This document shows positions 53,102 through 61,151 of a DNA stretch of 64,000 nt, piece by piece (position 1 is the stretch's first letter; each line of letters starts with the position of its first letter). The position numbers and the translations under genes are program-made. Under the pieces are notes generated by a model, which had not been told where the DNA came from, made no database searches, and worked only from the letters and a program-made list of their open reading frames with translations. The stretch is from positions 1 to 64,000 of the forward strand of contig NZ_LBIO01000066.1 of NCBI RefSeq assembly GCF_001280505.1, written 5' to 3'. The stretch comes from Mangrovimonas sp. TPBH4 (GTDB lineage: Bacteria; Bacteroidota; Bacteroidia; Flavobacteriales; Flavobacteriaceae).

Positions 53102-53130
53102 TGTAACACTTTAACATTTACTTAGACTTA
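53102..53130 (+). promoter_or_regulatory. Promoter-like element TGTAAC-N16-AGACTTA before the TolC-like gene
   Basis: TGTAAC at 53102-53107, a 16-nt spacer and AGACTTA at 53124-53130, 10 nt before the ATG. It agrees in blocks and spacing with 48569-48597, differing only by T/A in the third base of the second block. Confidence 0.5.
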
Positions 53131-53140
53131 TATCTCGATT

Positions 53141-54481
53141 ATGAAAAAACAGTTTTTCCTATTTATAGCACTCATTTCAATTTTAGCGCAAGCCCAAGGC
53201 AAAAAATGGACGCTAGAGGAATGTGTAGAATATGCACTAGAGCATAATATCTCAATTAAACAATCAGAATTAGACCTGGAAGTGGCCGATATTAATAAAA
53301 GTCAGGCTGTTTCAGACTTTTTTCCAAACTTGAGCGCATCGGCCTCCTATAATATTAATACAGGGGCCAACATTAACCCAGCAACCAACCAATTCGAAAA
53401 TGAAACGTTTAAATCAGCTTCAGGAGGTGTAAGTTCTGGTGTGAATATTTTTGCAGGTTTGCAAAATTGGAAAAGTCTTCAAAGAGCAAAATTGAACCAA
53501 TTGTCCACCCAATATTCCTTGGATAAGATGAAGGATGACATATCCTTGTTTGTAGCAAACGCCTTTTTGCAAATTCTTTTTAATAAAGAACAGCTCAAAG
53601 TGCTTCAAGCTCAAAATGTGATTACCCAAGAAAATTTGCAGCGTACACAGGAAATGGTCAATGCGGGAACCTTGCCAGAGGGAGATCTTTTGGAGATTAA
53701 AGCCACCGATGCGACGCAAAAACAAGAAATTATTGCGGCAGAAAATACATTGTTTATATCAAAACTAGGATTAGCACAATTATTGCAAATAAAGGACTAT
53801 CAGAATTTTGATATCATTGATGATGAATATGATATTATTTCTGAGGGAATATTAAATGAAAACGCACAAACCATTGCGGATAAGGCAAAAGTAGAACTTA
53901 ACGATATTAATATTGCCGAGACAAGTTTGCTCATTGCAGAGAAGGATCTAGCTTTAGCTCGTTCAAACTATTACCCAACACTATCTGGTTTTTTAAGTTA
54001 TAATACGCGTTGGTCAAGTACCCAAATAGATCCATTTACTGGAGAAGAAATTGTATTTTTGGATCAGCTATATATTTTCGATGGTACTGCTATCGGGTTT
54101 CAATTAAATGTTCCAATTTTTAATAGATTTACAACTCGAAATAATGTCAAGCGCAGTAAGGTGAATGTTGAAAGAGCAAAGTACCAATTGGAGCAAACAG
54201 AGCTAGATTTGGAATCTGACGTTTATCAAGCGTATAATGATGCCAAGAATGCCAAAAAGGCTTATGAAGCGGCGGAAAAAACGGAAGAGGCGAGACAATT
54301 GGCTTTTGAGTATTCTAAGGAAAGATATAATGTAGGGCTGTCTAACGCTTTTGATTTTAACCAATCGCGAACGCAGTATGAAAATTCACAATCGCAAGTT
54401 ATTAGAACCAAATACGATTACATATTTAAACTCAAAGTTCTGGAATTCTATTTTGGGATTCCAATCACCCAAATTAATTAG
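53141..54481 (+). CDS. TolC-family outer-membrane efflux protein
   Basis: 446 residues: signal peptide (about 1-20), then two OEP repeats with long coiled coils (LEECVEYALEHNISIKQSEL at the start is typical) and beta segments that supply the outer-membrane barrel. It is the exit duct of the tripartite exporter. Lies between two adaptor genes; its own promoter-like element suggests it can be expressed apart from the ABC part. Confidence 0.94.
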   Translation: MKKQFFLFIALISILAQAQGKKWTLEECVEYALEHNISIKQSELDLEVADINKSQAVSDFFPNLSASASYNINTGANINPATNQFENETFKSASGGVSSGVNIFAGLQNWKSLQRAKLNQLSTQYSLDKMKDDISLFVANAFLQILFNKEQLKVLQAQNVITQENLQRTQEMVNAGTLPEGDLLEIKATDATQKQEIIAAENTLFISKLGLAQLLQIKDYQNFDIIDDEYDIISEGILNENAQTIADKAKVELNDINIAETSLLIAEKDLALARSNYYPTLSGFLSYNTRWSSTQIDPFTGEEIVFLDQLYIFDGTAIGFQLNVPIFNRFTTRNNVKRSKVNVERAKYQLEQTELDLESDVYQAYNDAKNAKKAYEAAEKTEEARQLAFEYSKERYNVGLSNAFDFNQSRTQYENSQSQVIRTKYDYIFKLKVLEFYFGIPITQIN

Positions 54482-54486
54482 ATTTT

Positions 54487-55764
54487 ATGAGTAAAAAAGG
54501 ACTCATTGCTCTTCTTGCAATCATAGCATTAGCCGTCGTTTTAATCGTTGGAAAAAAAATGGGCTGGTTTGGTAAGCAGGGAAATTTCAAAATTGTGGAA
54601 ACACAAAAAATAGCCTTAATGGATATTGTAGAAACCGTTTCGGCTACAGGGAAAATCCAACCAGAAATTGAAGTGAAACTGTCTAGTGAGGTTTCTGGAG
54701 AAATTATCGAATTGCCAATAGTAGAAGGTCAACAAGTGAAAAAAGGAGACCTTTTGGTGCGCGTCAATCCAGATATTTATCAGTCTAATTTAAACCGTTC
54801 GCAAGCAACACTACAAAATTCCAGAGCAGGTTTAAGCCAAGCGGAAGCATCCTTAAAAGAAGCCAAGGCCAACTACGATAGAAATAAAATTCTTTTTGAA
54901 AAAGGAATCATATCCAAGTCCGATTGGGATAAAGCCATTTCTACCTATGAAGTAGCTCAGGCCAGTAAAGAGTCGGCTTTCTTTAATGTGCAAAGTGCAG
55001 CGGCCACAGTTAATGAGTCCAGGGATAATTTAAGCAGAACCACCATTTATGCTCCTATGAGTGGAACCATCTCTAAGTTGGATGTTGAATTGGGAGAACG
55101 CGTTGTGGGAACCCAACAAATGGCTGGTACTGAAATTATGCGGGTAGCCAATTTGAGCAACATGGAAGTTGAGGTCGATGTGAATGAAAATGACATTGTA
55201 AAAGTTCAAATCGGGGATTCTGCAATCGTGGAAGTAGATGCGTATCTTAAAAAGGAATTTAGGGGGATTGTGACCGAAATTGCCAATTCAGCTGAAGGTG
55301 ATTTAACCGCAGACCAAGTTACTAATTTTAAGGTAAAGGTGAGAATTTTGGAGGAATCCTATCAAGATTTAACTGAAGGAAAGCCAGAGCATTTTTCGCC
55401 ATTTAGACCTGGGATGACCGCAACGGTAGACATTATTACAACCAAAAAAAACAAAGTGGTTGGAGTGCCTATTAGTGCCATCGTAATTAAAACGGACACG
55501 AGTTCAACTAAGGGGCCTGATGCGCCAAAAATGGGAAGCAGTATTCTGGATGAAAAATTTGAATGTGTTTTTATTAGAAACAAGGATGAAGCCAAATTGA
55601 AAGTTGTAAAAACTGGAATTCAGGACGATTCCAATATCGAAATTGTAGAAGGGCTTTCAGAAGGAGAAGAAATCATTACAGGACCTTATAATATAGTTTC
55701 CAAAACCCTAAAGCCAGGAGATAAAATAGAAATCCAAGGAGGGGAAGGGAAGCCTGTAGAATAA
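54487..55764 (+). CDS. Periplasmic adaptor protein 2 (MacA/HlyD family)
   Basis: 425 residues. Membrane anchor (about 6-24), lipoyl half (VKLSSEVSGEIIELPIVEG), helical hairpin (about 95-180), second lipoyl half TIYAPMSGTISKLDVELGE, beta-barrel and membrane-proximal domain. It is clearly related to adaptor 1 but longer. Two adaptors in one operon may serve two permease ends or two exporters sharing TolC. 5 nt behind the TolC-like gene and 17 nt before tsaB. Confidence 0.92.
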   Translation: MSKKGLIALLAIIALAVVLIVGKKMGWFGKQGNFKIVETQKIALMDIVETVSATGKIQPEIEVKLSSEVSGEIIELPIVEGQQVKKGDLLVRVNPDIYQSNLNRSQATLQNSRAGLSQAEASLKEAKANYDRNKILFEKGIISKSDWDKAISTYEVAQASKESAFFNVQSAAATVNESRDNLSRTTIYAPMSGTISKLDVELGERVVGTQQMAGTEIMRVANLSNMEVEVDVNENDIVKVQIGDSAIVEVDAYLKKEFRGIVTEIANSAEGDLTADQVTNFKVKVRILEESYQDLTEGKPEHFSPFRPGMTATVDIITTKKNKVVGVPISAIVIKTDTSSTKGPDAPKMGSSILDEKFECVFIRNKDEAKLKVVKTGIQDDSNIEIVEGLSEGEEIITGPYNIVSKTLKPGDKIEIQGGEGKPVE

Positions 55765-55781
55765 TTATTGTAGAAGAAGAC

Positions 55782-56453
55782 ATGTCGTTGATATTAAGTA
55801 TAGAAACCACAACCACAAATTGTTCCGTGGCAATTTCCAAGGAAGGGAAAACCGTGGTTTTAAAGGAAGATAATGGAGCAGGTTATTCCCATGCCGAATC
55901 GCTACATGTGTTTATTGATGAGGTTATAAAATCGGCAGAAATTACCTCCTCCCAATTGGATGCCATAGCAATTAGCAAAGGGCCTGGATCGTATACAGGA
56001 CTTAGAATTGGAGTTTCGGCAGCCAAAGGTCTATGTTTTTCTTTGGACAAACCTTTAATTTCTGTATCTACTTTAGAAGCTTTGTCAAGACAGGTGCAGA
56101 CAGATGAAGGGATGATTGTCCCCATGTTGGATGCGCGCCGGTTGGAAGTGTATTCTGCTATTTTAGATAAAGATCACCAAGTTGTTAGAGAAGTACAAGC
56201 AGAAATTTTAAATGCCGATTCCTATGCAGAATATTTAGAAAAGGGACCGGTTTACTTTGTCGGTAATGGCGTAGCCAAAACAAAGGAATTGATTTCGCAT
56301 CCCAATGCAGTTTTTGTAGAAGGGAAGTTGCCATCGGCCAAGGAAATGGGGGCGTTAGCTCATGATAAGCTCAAAAAAAACGACATCGAAGATGTCGCTT
56401 ATTTTGAACCTTTTTATTTAAAGGATTTTATTGCTTTAAAGCCTAAATCTTAG
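55782..56453 (+). CDS. tsaB: tRNA threonylcarbamoyladenosine biosynthesis protein TsaB
   Basis: 223 residues, start MSLILSIETTTTNCSVAIS and the family signature ISKGPGSYTGLRIGVSAAKGL. TsaB is the inactive ASKHA-fold partner of TsaD that is needed for t6A37 formation in tRNAs. tsaB behind an efflux operon is common in Flavobacteriia. It converges with the MscS gene with a single base between the stops; its 3' end also holds the minus-strand terminator at 56373-56397. Confidence 0.95.
   Translation: MSLILSIETTTTNCSVAISKEGKTVVLKEDNGAGYSHAESLHVFIDEVIKSAEITSSQLDAIAISKGPGSYTGLRIGVSAAKGLCFSLDKPLISVSTLEALSRQVQTDEGMIVPMLDARRLEVYSAILDKDHQVVREVQAEILNADSYAEYLEKGPVYFVGNGVAKTKELISHPNAVFVEGKLPSAKEMGALAHDKLKKNDIEDVAYFEPFYLKDFIALKPKS
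56373..56397 (-). terminator. Minus-strand terminator inside the 3' end of tsaB
   Basis: Read on the minus strand, CGACATC (56397-56391) pairs with GATGTCG (56387-56381) over a 3-nt loop and is followed by eight T (complement of the A run 56373-56380). It lies 58 nt past the stop of the MscS gene and is simultaneously coding sequence of tsaB (residues around KKNDIEDVA). Confidence 0.7.
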
Positions 56454-56454
56454 T

Positions 56455-57267
56455 TTAGCCTTCTTTGTGAATTTCCACACTGTGTGGGTAAGGAATCTCA
56501 ATACCTGCAGCATCAAGTGCTTCTTTCGTACTTTCCATAACATCGAAATATACAGTCCAGTAATCTTCGGTTTTGCACCAAGGCCTCACGGCAAAATTCA
56601 CCGAGCTATCTGCTAACTCCAAAACGGTTACAGACGGTGCCGGATCTTTTATTACTTTTGGATGGGAAGTCAATTGGTTCATTAGGACCTCCTTGGTGGC
56701 CTTGATATCGGCATCATAACTCACTCCAAAAACCAAATCCACACGTCTAGTACCCAAAGAGGTGTAATTGATAATGTTTCCGTTGGACAATGAACCATTC
56801 GGGATGATGATTTCTTTATTGGAAAGGCCAATAAGTTTTGTGGTGAAAATCTCAATTTCCTTAACAACTCCTATTTCTCCTTGAGCTTCAATTAAGTCCC
56901 CAATTTTAATGGGCTTGAAAATCATGATTAAAACACCTCCTGCAAAATTTGCGAGTGATCCTTGAAGTGCCAAACCAACAGCTAAACCTGCTGCTGCAAT
57001 AATGGCAGCAAAAGATGTGGTTTCAACACCAACAGTGCCCAGAACAACAATTATAAGAACTATTTTTAATGCCCAATTAAGAAGGTTTAAAAGAAATTTT
57101 TTGAGACTGATATCGTAATCGCCTTTGTCTAAAATTTTCTTGGTGGCTTTGAACAAAATCTTTATCACCCAAGATCCAATGAGCCAAATGGCAATTGCTC
57201 CAATAACCTTTGGGCCAAAATTTACAATTAAGTCATATCCCTTGTCTACCCATTTTTGTAGTTCCAT
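56455..57267 (-). CDS. Small-conductance mechanosensitive channel (MscS family)
   Basis: 270 residues from the ATG at 57267. Three membrane helices, of which the third carries the pore pattern AAAGLAVGLALQGSLANFAGG (split over about 92-112), followed by the beta domain (GDLIEAQGEIGVVKEIEIF, IIIPNGSLSNGNIINY) and C-terminal alpha/beta domain. It opens under membrane tension to release osmolytes. A TTG at 57294 in frame was rejected as it overlaps the -7 element 57292-57299. Confidence 0.95.
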   Translation of the reverse strand: MELQKWVDKGYDLIVNFGPKVIGAIAIWLIGSWVIKILFKATKKILDKGDYDISLKKFLLNLLNWALKIVLIIVVLGTVGVETTSFAAIIAAAGLAVGLALQGSLANFAGGVLIMIFKPIKIGDLIEAQGEIGVVKEIEIFTTKLIGLSNKEIIIPNGSLSNGNIINYTSLGTRRVDLVFGVSYDADIKATKEVLMNQLTSHPKVIKDPAPSVTVLELADSSVNFAVRPWCKTEDYWTVYFDVMESTKEALDAAGIEIPYPHSVEIHKEG

Positions 57268-57291
57268 ATAAGTGTGTTTTAAATTATTAAT

Positions 57292-57299
57292 CAAATGTA
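57292..57299 (-). promoter_or_regulatory. -7 promoter element of the MscS gene
   Basis: Minus-strand TACATTTG (plus-strand CAAATGTA at 57292-57299), 24 nt upstream of the ATG at 57267. The -33 region is unclear. Confidence 0.5.
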
Positions 57300-57374
57300 T
57301 GGATAATCATTTAAAACTGAAAGTGTTAATGTGAGGGTAACGGAAATTTAAAATTTGTTTCCAACTTGAGTGAT

Positions 57375-59477
57375 TTACTTTGAAATCATCTTTAATGCTT
57401 CGTTGGTGTCTGTTACAGGTAGTTGGCAGCTCTTGTTCACACAGACATATATCATTGTTTTGTCGTCAAGGTATCGATCTTTTAATAATGGCGAGCCTTT
57501 TGGTGTAGTACTTCCGGCAACTAGCTTGTTTGGAATGTAGAATTGATTGATTTCAGAGAGCTTTTCAAAAGCTTTTTCTCCTACTGCAACAACTTCATAA
57601 TATGGATTTGTGTAATTGAGCATTAAATCGAGCCAATTTGAAAATCCTGAGCCATAGGATGCCATTTCCTCCTTTACATTATTAAGCATAGTGGTTGCTG
57701 TTTTTAGGTAATACTCGTTATCAAAATAATGAGATAATTTGAAAAGGTTTTTAGCCATCACAGAATTGGAGGCAGGAATCACATTGTCGCGATATTCGAT
57801 ATTTCTAGTCACCAAACTAGGGTCCTCGTTTGAGGTGAAAAAGAACATGCCACTTTGGGTGTCATAAAAATGGTCGAGTGTGTAATTGGTAAAATCCCTA
57901 GCGGAATGTAGCCATTGTTCTTCCAACGTGTTTTCGTATAAACTAATGAAAGCGTCTATGGTCAAGGCGTAATCCTCTAGAAAACCATTAATGGTACTGT
58001 TTCCATTTTTATAAGTGTGGTATAGGCCGCCGTCTTCCTTTAGTTGCTGCTGAAGGATGAAATTGGCATTGGTTTTTGCTATGTCTAGATATTGTTTGTT
58101 TTTTAAAGTCCTATAGGCATCTACATAAGCTTTTAGCATAATCGCGTTCCAGGAAGTGAGTGTTTTATTATCCAATCTAGGGCGTTCTCTTAAAGCTCTG
58201 GCCTTGGTTAATGTTTGTTTCCAATAGAGCTTTTTAAGGTTAAGTTCCTCTTGGTTTAAGTCATACTTTACGCAGAATTCAACATCAGAATGCATTCTTA
58301 TTAAAACATAATTGTCTTCTTCCCAATGCCCATAATCGTTAACATTGTAATACTCTGAAAACAATATGAAGTCATCACCAAGCACTCTATTTAATTCTTC
58401 TTTGGTCCAAACATAATAGGCGCCTTCCTCCAAGTGACCATGAGAATTGTTGCTGTCGGCATCTAGAGCTGACATAAACGCTCCTCGAGAAGTGGAGAGT
58501 TCTTCTTGAACAAAATTGAGGGTTTCTTCAATAGTGCTTTTATAGAGTTCATTTTTGGTTAGAAGGTAGGCATCGGCATAAAGGCTTACCAATTGGCCAT
58601 TGTCGTAAAGCATTTTTTCGAAGTGTGGAACATGCCATTTATCATCAACAGAATACCTTGAAAATCCACCGCCGACCTGGTCGAATATACCTCCATAGGC
58701 CATTTGCGTTAACGTGAGGTTGACAAAATCTACTAGAGATGTATTGTTGGTTTGATGGGCGTAACGCAGCAAAAAATGATAATTGTTGGGCATCATAAAT
58801 TTGGGTGCTCTTTTAAGTCCACCATGTTCATGGTCGAAAGACTTAGACCATTCCGAAACAATGCTTTCGATATATGTTAGGTTAAAATCCGGAGCCTCTT
58901 TATTGATTGAAACTAGATTCATGGATTTTAGGCCTTTTTCCAATTGATCGGCATAATTGTATAATTGCTCTGGCTGTTCTTGAAACAGTTTGGAAATTTG
59001 CGAAAGCGCACTGATCCATTGATCTTTTTTAAAATAGGTGCCGCCCCATACGGGTCTCCCATCAGGAAGGGTCACTACATTCATTGGCCAACCGCCGCTT
59101 CCGGTCATTATTTGGATAGCATCCATGTATACTTGGTCAACATCTGGGCGTTCCTCTCGGTCTACCTTAATACTGATGTAGTTGGCATTCATCACTTCAG
59201 CAACGTCTTCATTTTCGAAGCTTTCATGCTCCATAACATGACACCAGTGGCAGGCAGAATAGCCTACGCTAATAATCATTAATTTGTTTTCCTTTTTGGC
59301 CAACTCAAGTGTCTTGTCGTTCCAAGGTTTCCAATCGACAGGGTTATGCGCATGTTGAAGTAGATAGGGGCTTGTTTCGTGGATAAGATCGTTGGTGAAT
59401 TGGTGTGTCATGGTTTTGGAAGATTGACCGTTGCAATTGATTAATAAGATAAATAGAAAGATGACCAGATGCCTCAT
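57375..59477 (-). CDS. DUF255 thioredoxin-like lipoprotein (YyaL/SSP411 family)
   Basis: 700 residues. Lipoprotein signal with lipobox LINC (Cys15); N-terminal DUF255 domain with the invariant [17 protein letters not shown] and redox-type Cys76-His-Trp-Cys79 (SACHWCHVM), then a (alpha/alpha)6-barrel-like region to the end ([37 protein letters not shown]). Homologues include bacterial YyaL and animal SPATA20; their reaction is unknown. The export signal is unusual against the cytoplasmic homologues, though a later Met at 23 would give the cytoplasmic form. Confidence 0.88.
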   Translation of the reverse strand: MRHLVIFLFILLINCNGQSSKTMTHQFTNDLIHETSPYLLQHAHNPVDWKPWNDKTLELAKKENKLMIISVGYSACHWCHVMEHESFENEDVAEVMNANYISIKVDREERPDVDQVYMDAIQIMTGSGGWPMNVVTLPDGRPVWGGTYFKKDQWISALSQISKLFQEQPEQLYNYADQLEKGLKSMNLVSINKEAPDFNLTYIESIVSEWSKSFDHEHGGLKRAPKFMMPNNYHFLLRYAHQTNNTSLVDFVNLTLTQMAYGGIFDQVGGGFSRYSVDDKWHVPHFEKMLYDNGQLVSLYADAYLLTKNELYKSTIEETLNFVQEELSTSRGAFMSALDADSNNSHGHLEEGAYYVWTKEELNRVLGDDFILFSEYYNVNDYGHWEEDNYVLIRMHSDVEFCVKYDLNQEELNLKKLYWKQTLTKARALRERPRLDNKTLTSWNAIMLKAYVDAYRTLKNKQYLDIAKTNANFILQQQLKEDGGLYHTYKNGNSTINGFLEDYALTIDAFISLYENTLEEQWLHSARDFTNYTLDHFYDTQSGMFFFTSNEDPSLVTRNIEYRDNVIPASNSVMAKNLFKLSHYFDNEYYLKTATTMLNNVKEEMASYGSGFSNWLDLMLNYTNPYYEVVAVGEKAFEKLSEINQFYIPNKLVAGSTTPKGSPLLKDRYLDDKTMIYVCVNKSCQLPVTDTNEALKMISK

Positions 59478-59481
59478 ATTT

Positions 59482-59489
59482 CAAATGTA
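59482..59489 (-). promoter_or_regulatory. -7 promoter element of the DUF255 gene
   Basis: Minus-strand TACATTTG (plus-strand CAAATGTA). Only four bases separate it from the ATG at 59477, so the transcript should be leaderless or start inside the first codons. Confidence 0.55.
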
Positions 59490-59501
59490 ATGAAAAGCCA
59501 T

Positions 59502-59532
59502 AAAAAAAAGCGCCCGTTTAGGGGGCGCTTTT
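59502..59532 (-). terminator. Intrinsic terminator after the dodecin gene
   Basis: AAAGCGCCC (59507-59515) and GGGCGCTTT (59523-59531) with a 7-nt loop; on the minus strand it is followed by a run of T (A tract 59502-59509). Lies 18 nt past the dodecin stop. Confidence 0.85.
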
Positions 59533-59549
59533 GCTTCTTGAAAATAATG

Positions 59550-59750
59550 TTAATCAACTTCAAAGGTGATTTTTACATTTACTCTGTATTCGGTTATTTC
59601 ATCACCCTCAACAACGGCGCTATGAGAATGCACAAAAACAGATTTGATATTTTTAATGGTTTTTGCAGCATGTTTTACTGCTGATTTTGCTGCTGCTTCC
59701 CAACTTTTTTCGGAGTTGGCTAAAACTTCAATAACTTTTAAAACGGCCAT
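59550..59750 (-). CDS. Dodecin
   Basis: 66 residues from ATG 59750, the standard dodecin size. MAVLKVIEVLANSEKSWEAA and the strand YRVNVKITFEVD mark the family. Dodecins form 12-subunit hollow spheres that bind and store flavins in the cytoplasm; the usual flavin-stacking Trp appears as Trp33-like aromatic at position 18 in KSWEAA, while the second half shows the VHSHSAVVEG segment. Single gene with own terminator. Confidence 0.9.
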   Translation of the reverse strand: MAVLKVIEVLANSEKSWEAAAKSAVKHAAKTIKNIKSVFVHSHSAVVEGDEITEYRVNVKITFEVD

Positions 59751-59873
59751 AATGTGTAACTTTAAATTATTAAAAATAAGTGAGTTATAAAGGTACAAAT
59801 TATATAGGCTAATTATTGTGATTTACATACTGAAAATTAATTTAATTAGATGATTTTCAATGAATTGCATATG

Positions 59874-60776
59874 CTATCCGTTAATTGCTTCAACTGTTTG
59901 AACTTTGTCTTTTAGCATTTCCCGTAGCATGTTTTCAATACCATTTTTTAGAGTGAATGTAGACGATGGACATCCACTGCAAGCCCCCTGTAGGATCACC
60001 TTAACCGTTTTGGTATCTGCATTATAAGATTCAAACTGGATATTGCCTCCGTCACTGGCAACGGCTGGTTTTACATATTCCTCCAAAATGTTGATGATTT
60101 CTTTGGATGTGTCGTCCAAAGCTTCAAAATTGGCATCCAATTGTTCCTGAGTTTTTTCTAAAACTACATTGGCATTTGGAGAAACTATCTCTTTTCCATT
60201 TTCAATATAGGTTCTAATAAACTCCCTAAGTTCCATCGTGATGTCATTCCATTCGGCAATGTCGTATTTGCTGATGGACACATAGTTTTCGTCAATGAAC
60301 ACATTTTTTACAAAAGGGAAATGGAATAATTCTGTAGCCAAAGGAGATAGTTTGGCCTCGTCAATTGATGGGAACTCAAAAGTTGCAGTCACCAATTTTT
60401 TATTGGCCACAAATTTCATAACCGAAGGATTGGGCGTACTTTCCGCATAAACCGTTACGGGTACTTTTTTTGAAGGGGTCGCTTCTTTAATTACAATGCC
60501 ATCAGAGTTGAGGTAGTCTTGAATTTGAGTGGCCACTTCTTCTTGTACATCGGCCCATTCTACAATGTTATAACGTTCAACAGCAATAAAATTACCAGAG
60601 ATGTAAACCTTTTTTACAAATGGTAAATAGAATAATTGTTGCGCCAGAGGCGATGGTTTGGCTTCGTCAATATTATTGAATTCAAAGCTTTGATGTTGGG
60701 TTAAAAACGAGTCGGCTTCAAATTTTATAATGGATGGGTTGCTGGTAGTTTGTATTTTTATTGTTATGTTTTTCAC
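59874..60776 (-). CDS. NifU-family iron-sulfur scaffold with duplicated Nfu N-domain
   Basis: 300 residues from GTG 60776. Two tandem Nfu N-terminal domains (about 1-85 and 97-183) share the same frame: TTSNPSIIKFEAD/STPNPSVMKFVAN and EAKPSPLAQQLFYLPFVKKV/EAKLSPLATELFHFPFVKNV. The C-terminal NifU domain (about 220-300) has the cluster-binding Cys pair in GACSGCPSS. It likely assembles or carries [4Fe-4S] clusters. An ATG at 60809 in frame would lie upstream of the -7 element at 60792-60799 and is therefore unlikely. Confidence 0.93.
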   Translation of the reverse strand: MKNITIKIQTTSNPSIIKFEADSFLTQHQSFEFNNIDEAKPSPLAQQLFYLPFVKKVYISGNFIAVERYNIVEWADVQEEVATQIQDYLNSDGIVIKEATPSKKVPVTVYAESTPNPSVMKFVANKKLVTATFEFPSIDEAKLSPLATELFHFPFVKNVFIDENYVSISKYDIAEWNDITMELREFIRTYIENGKEIVSPNANVVLEKTQEQLDANFEALDDTSKEIINILEEYVKPAVASDGGNIQFESYNADTKTVKVILQGACSGCPSSTFTLKNGIENMLREMLKDKVQTVEAING

Positions 60777-60791
60777 GGGAATTATTTTTTG

Positions 60792-60799
60792 CAAAAATA
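60792..60799 (-). promoter_or_regulatory. -7 promoter element of the NifU-like gene
   Basis: Minus-strand TATTTTTG (plus-strand CAAAAATA), 15 nt upstream of the GTG at 60776. It lies downstream of the alternative ATG at 60809, which decides the start codon in favour of GTG. Confidence 0.6.
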
Positions 60800-61079
60800 C
60801 TAAAAGCATTTGGCTCAGAAGTATTTAATAAATCAAAAAAAATAGAGTGAAAATCAAAAATATGTCTAATACCCCATAGATTATTTTTGAAGCTTAATAA
60901 ACATTTAACTTTATTTTAAAATATTAGGGCATATTTAACAAATTTTCTTATTTTTCGCTCCGCTTTTAAAGCCCTTTATTTTACTTCGAAACACATAAAA
61001 TTCATTTTATTTTGTTTTGGTTGAGGCTTTTAGAGGTTATGTAGGCTATTAGATCATCATTTTTAAGTAAAGTTTCCCG

Positions 61080-61105
61080 CTAGGTAAGTTAGGAATTTAC
61101 CCTAG
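61080..61105 (+). other. Leader hairpin before the surface-protein gene
   Basis: CTAGGTAA (61080-61087) pairs with TTACCTAG, interrupted by one extra C (61097-61105), loop of about 9 nt, 46 nt before the ATG. No U tract follows, so it is not a terminator. Confidence 0.35.
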
Positions 61106-61151
61106 ATGACTGTTATATGTATAAATCTAATAGTTAAAATTTTGTAGCATT

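Larger units (their letters stand above)
60777..61151. other. Intergenic region between nifU-like gene and surface-protein gene
   Basis: 375 bases, very AT-rich (60830-60960). On the minus strand it holds the nifU promoter (60792-60799). On the plus strand a possible -7-like TATTTTTC at 60950-60957 and a leader hairpin at 61080-61105 precede the surface protein. No small ORF, tRNA or repeat was recognised. Confidence 0.6.
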
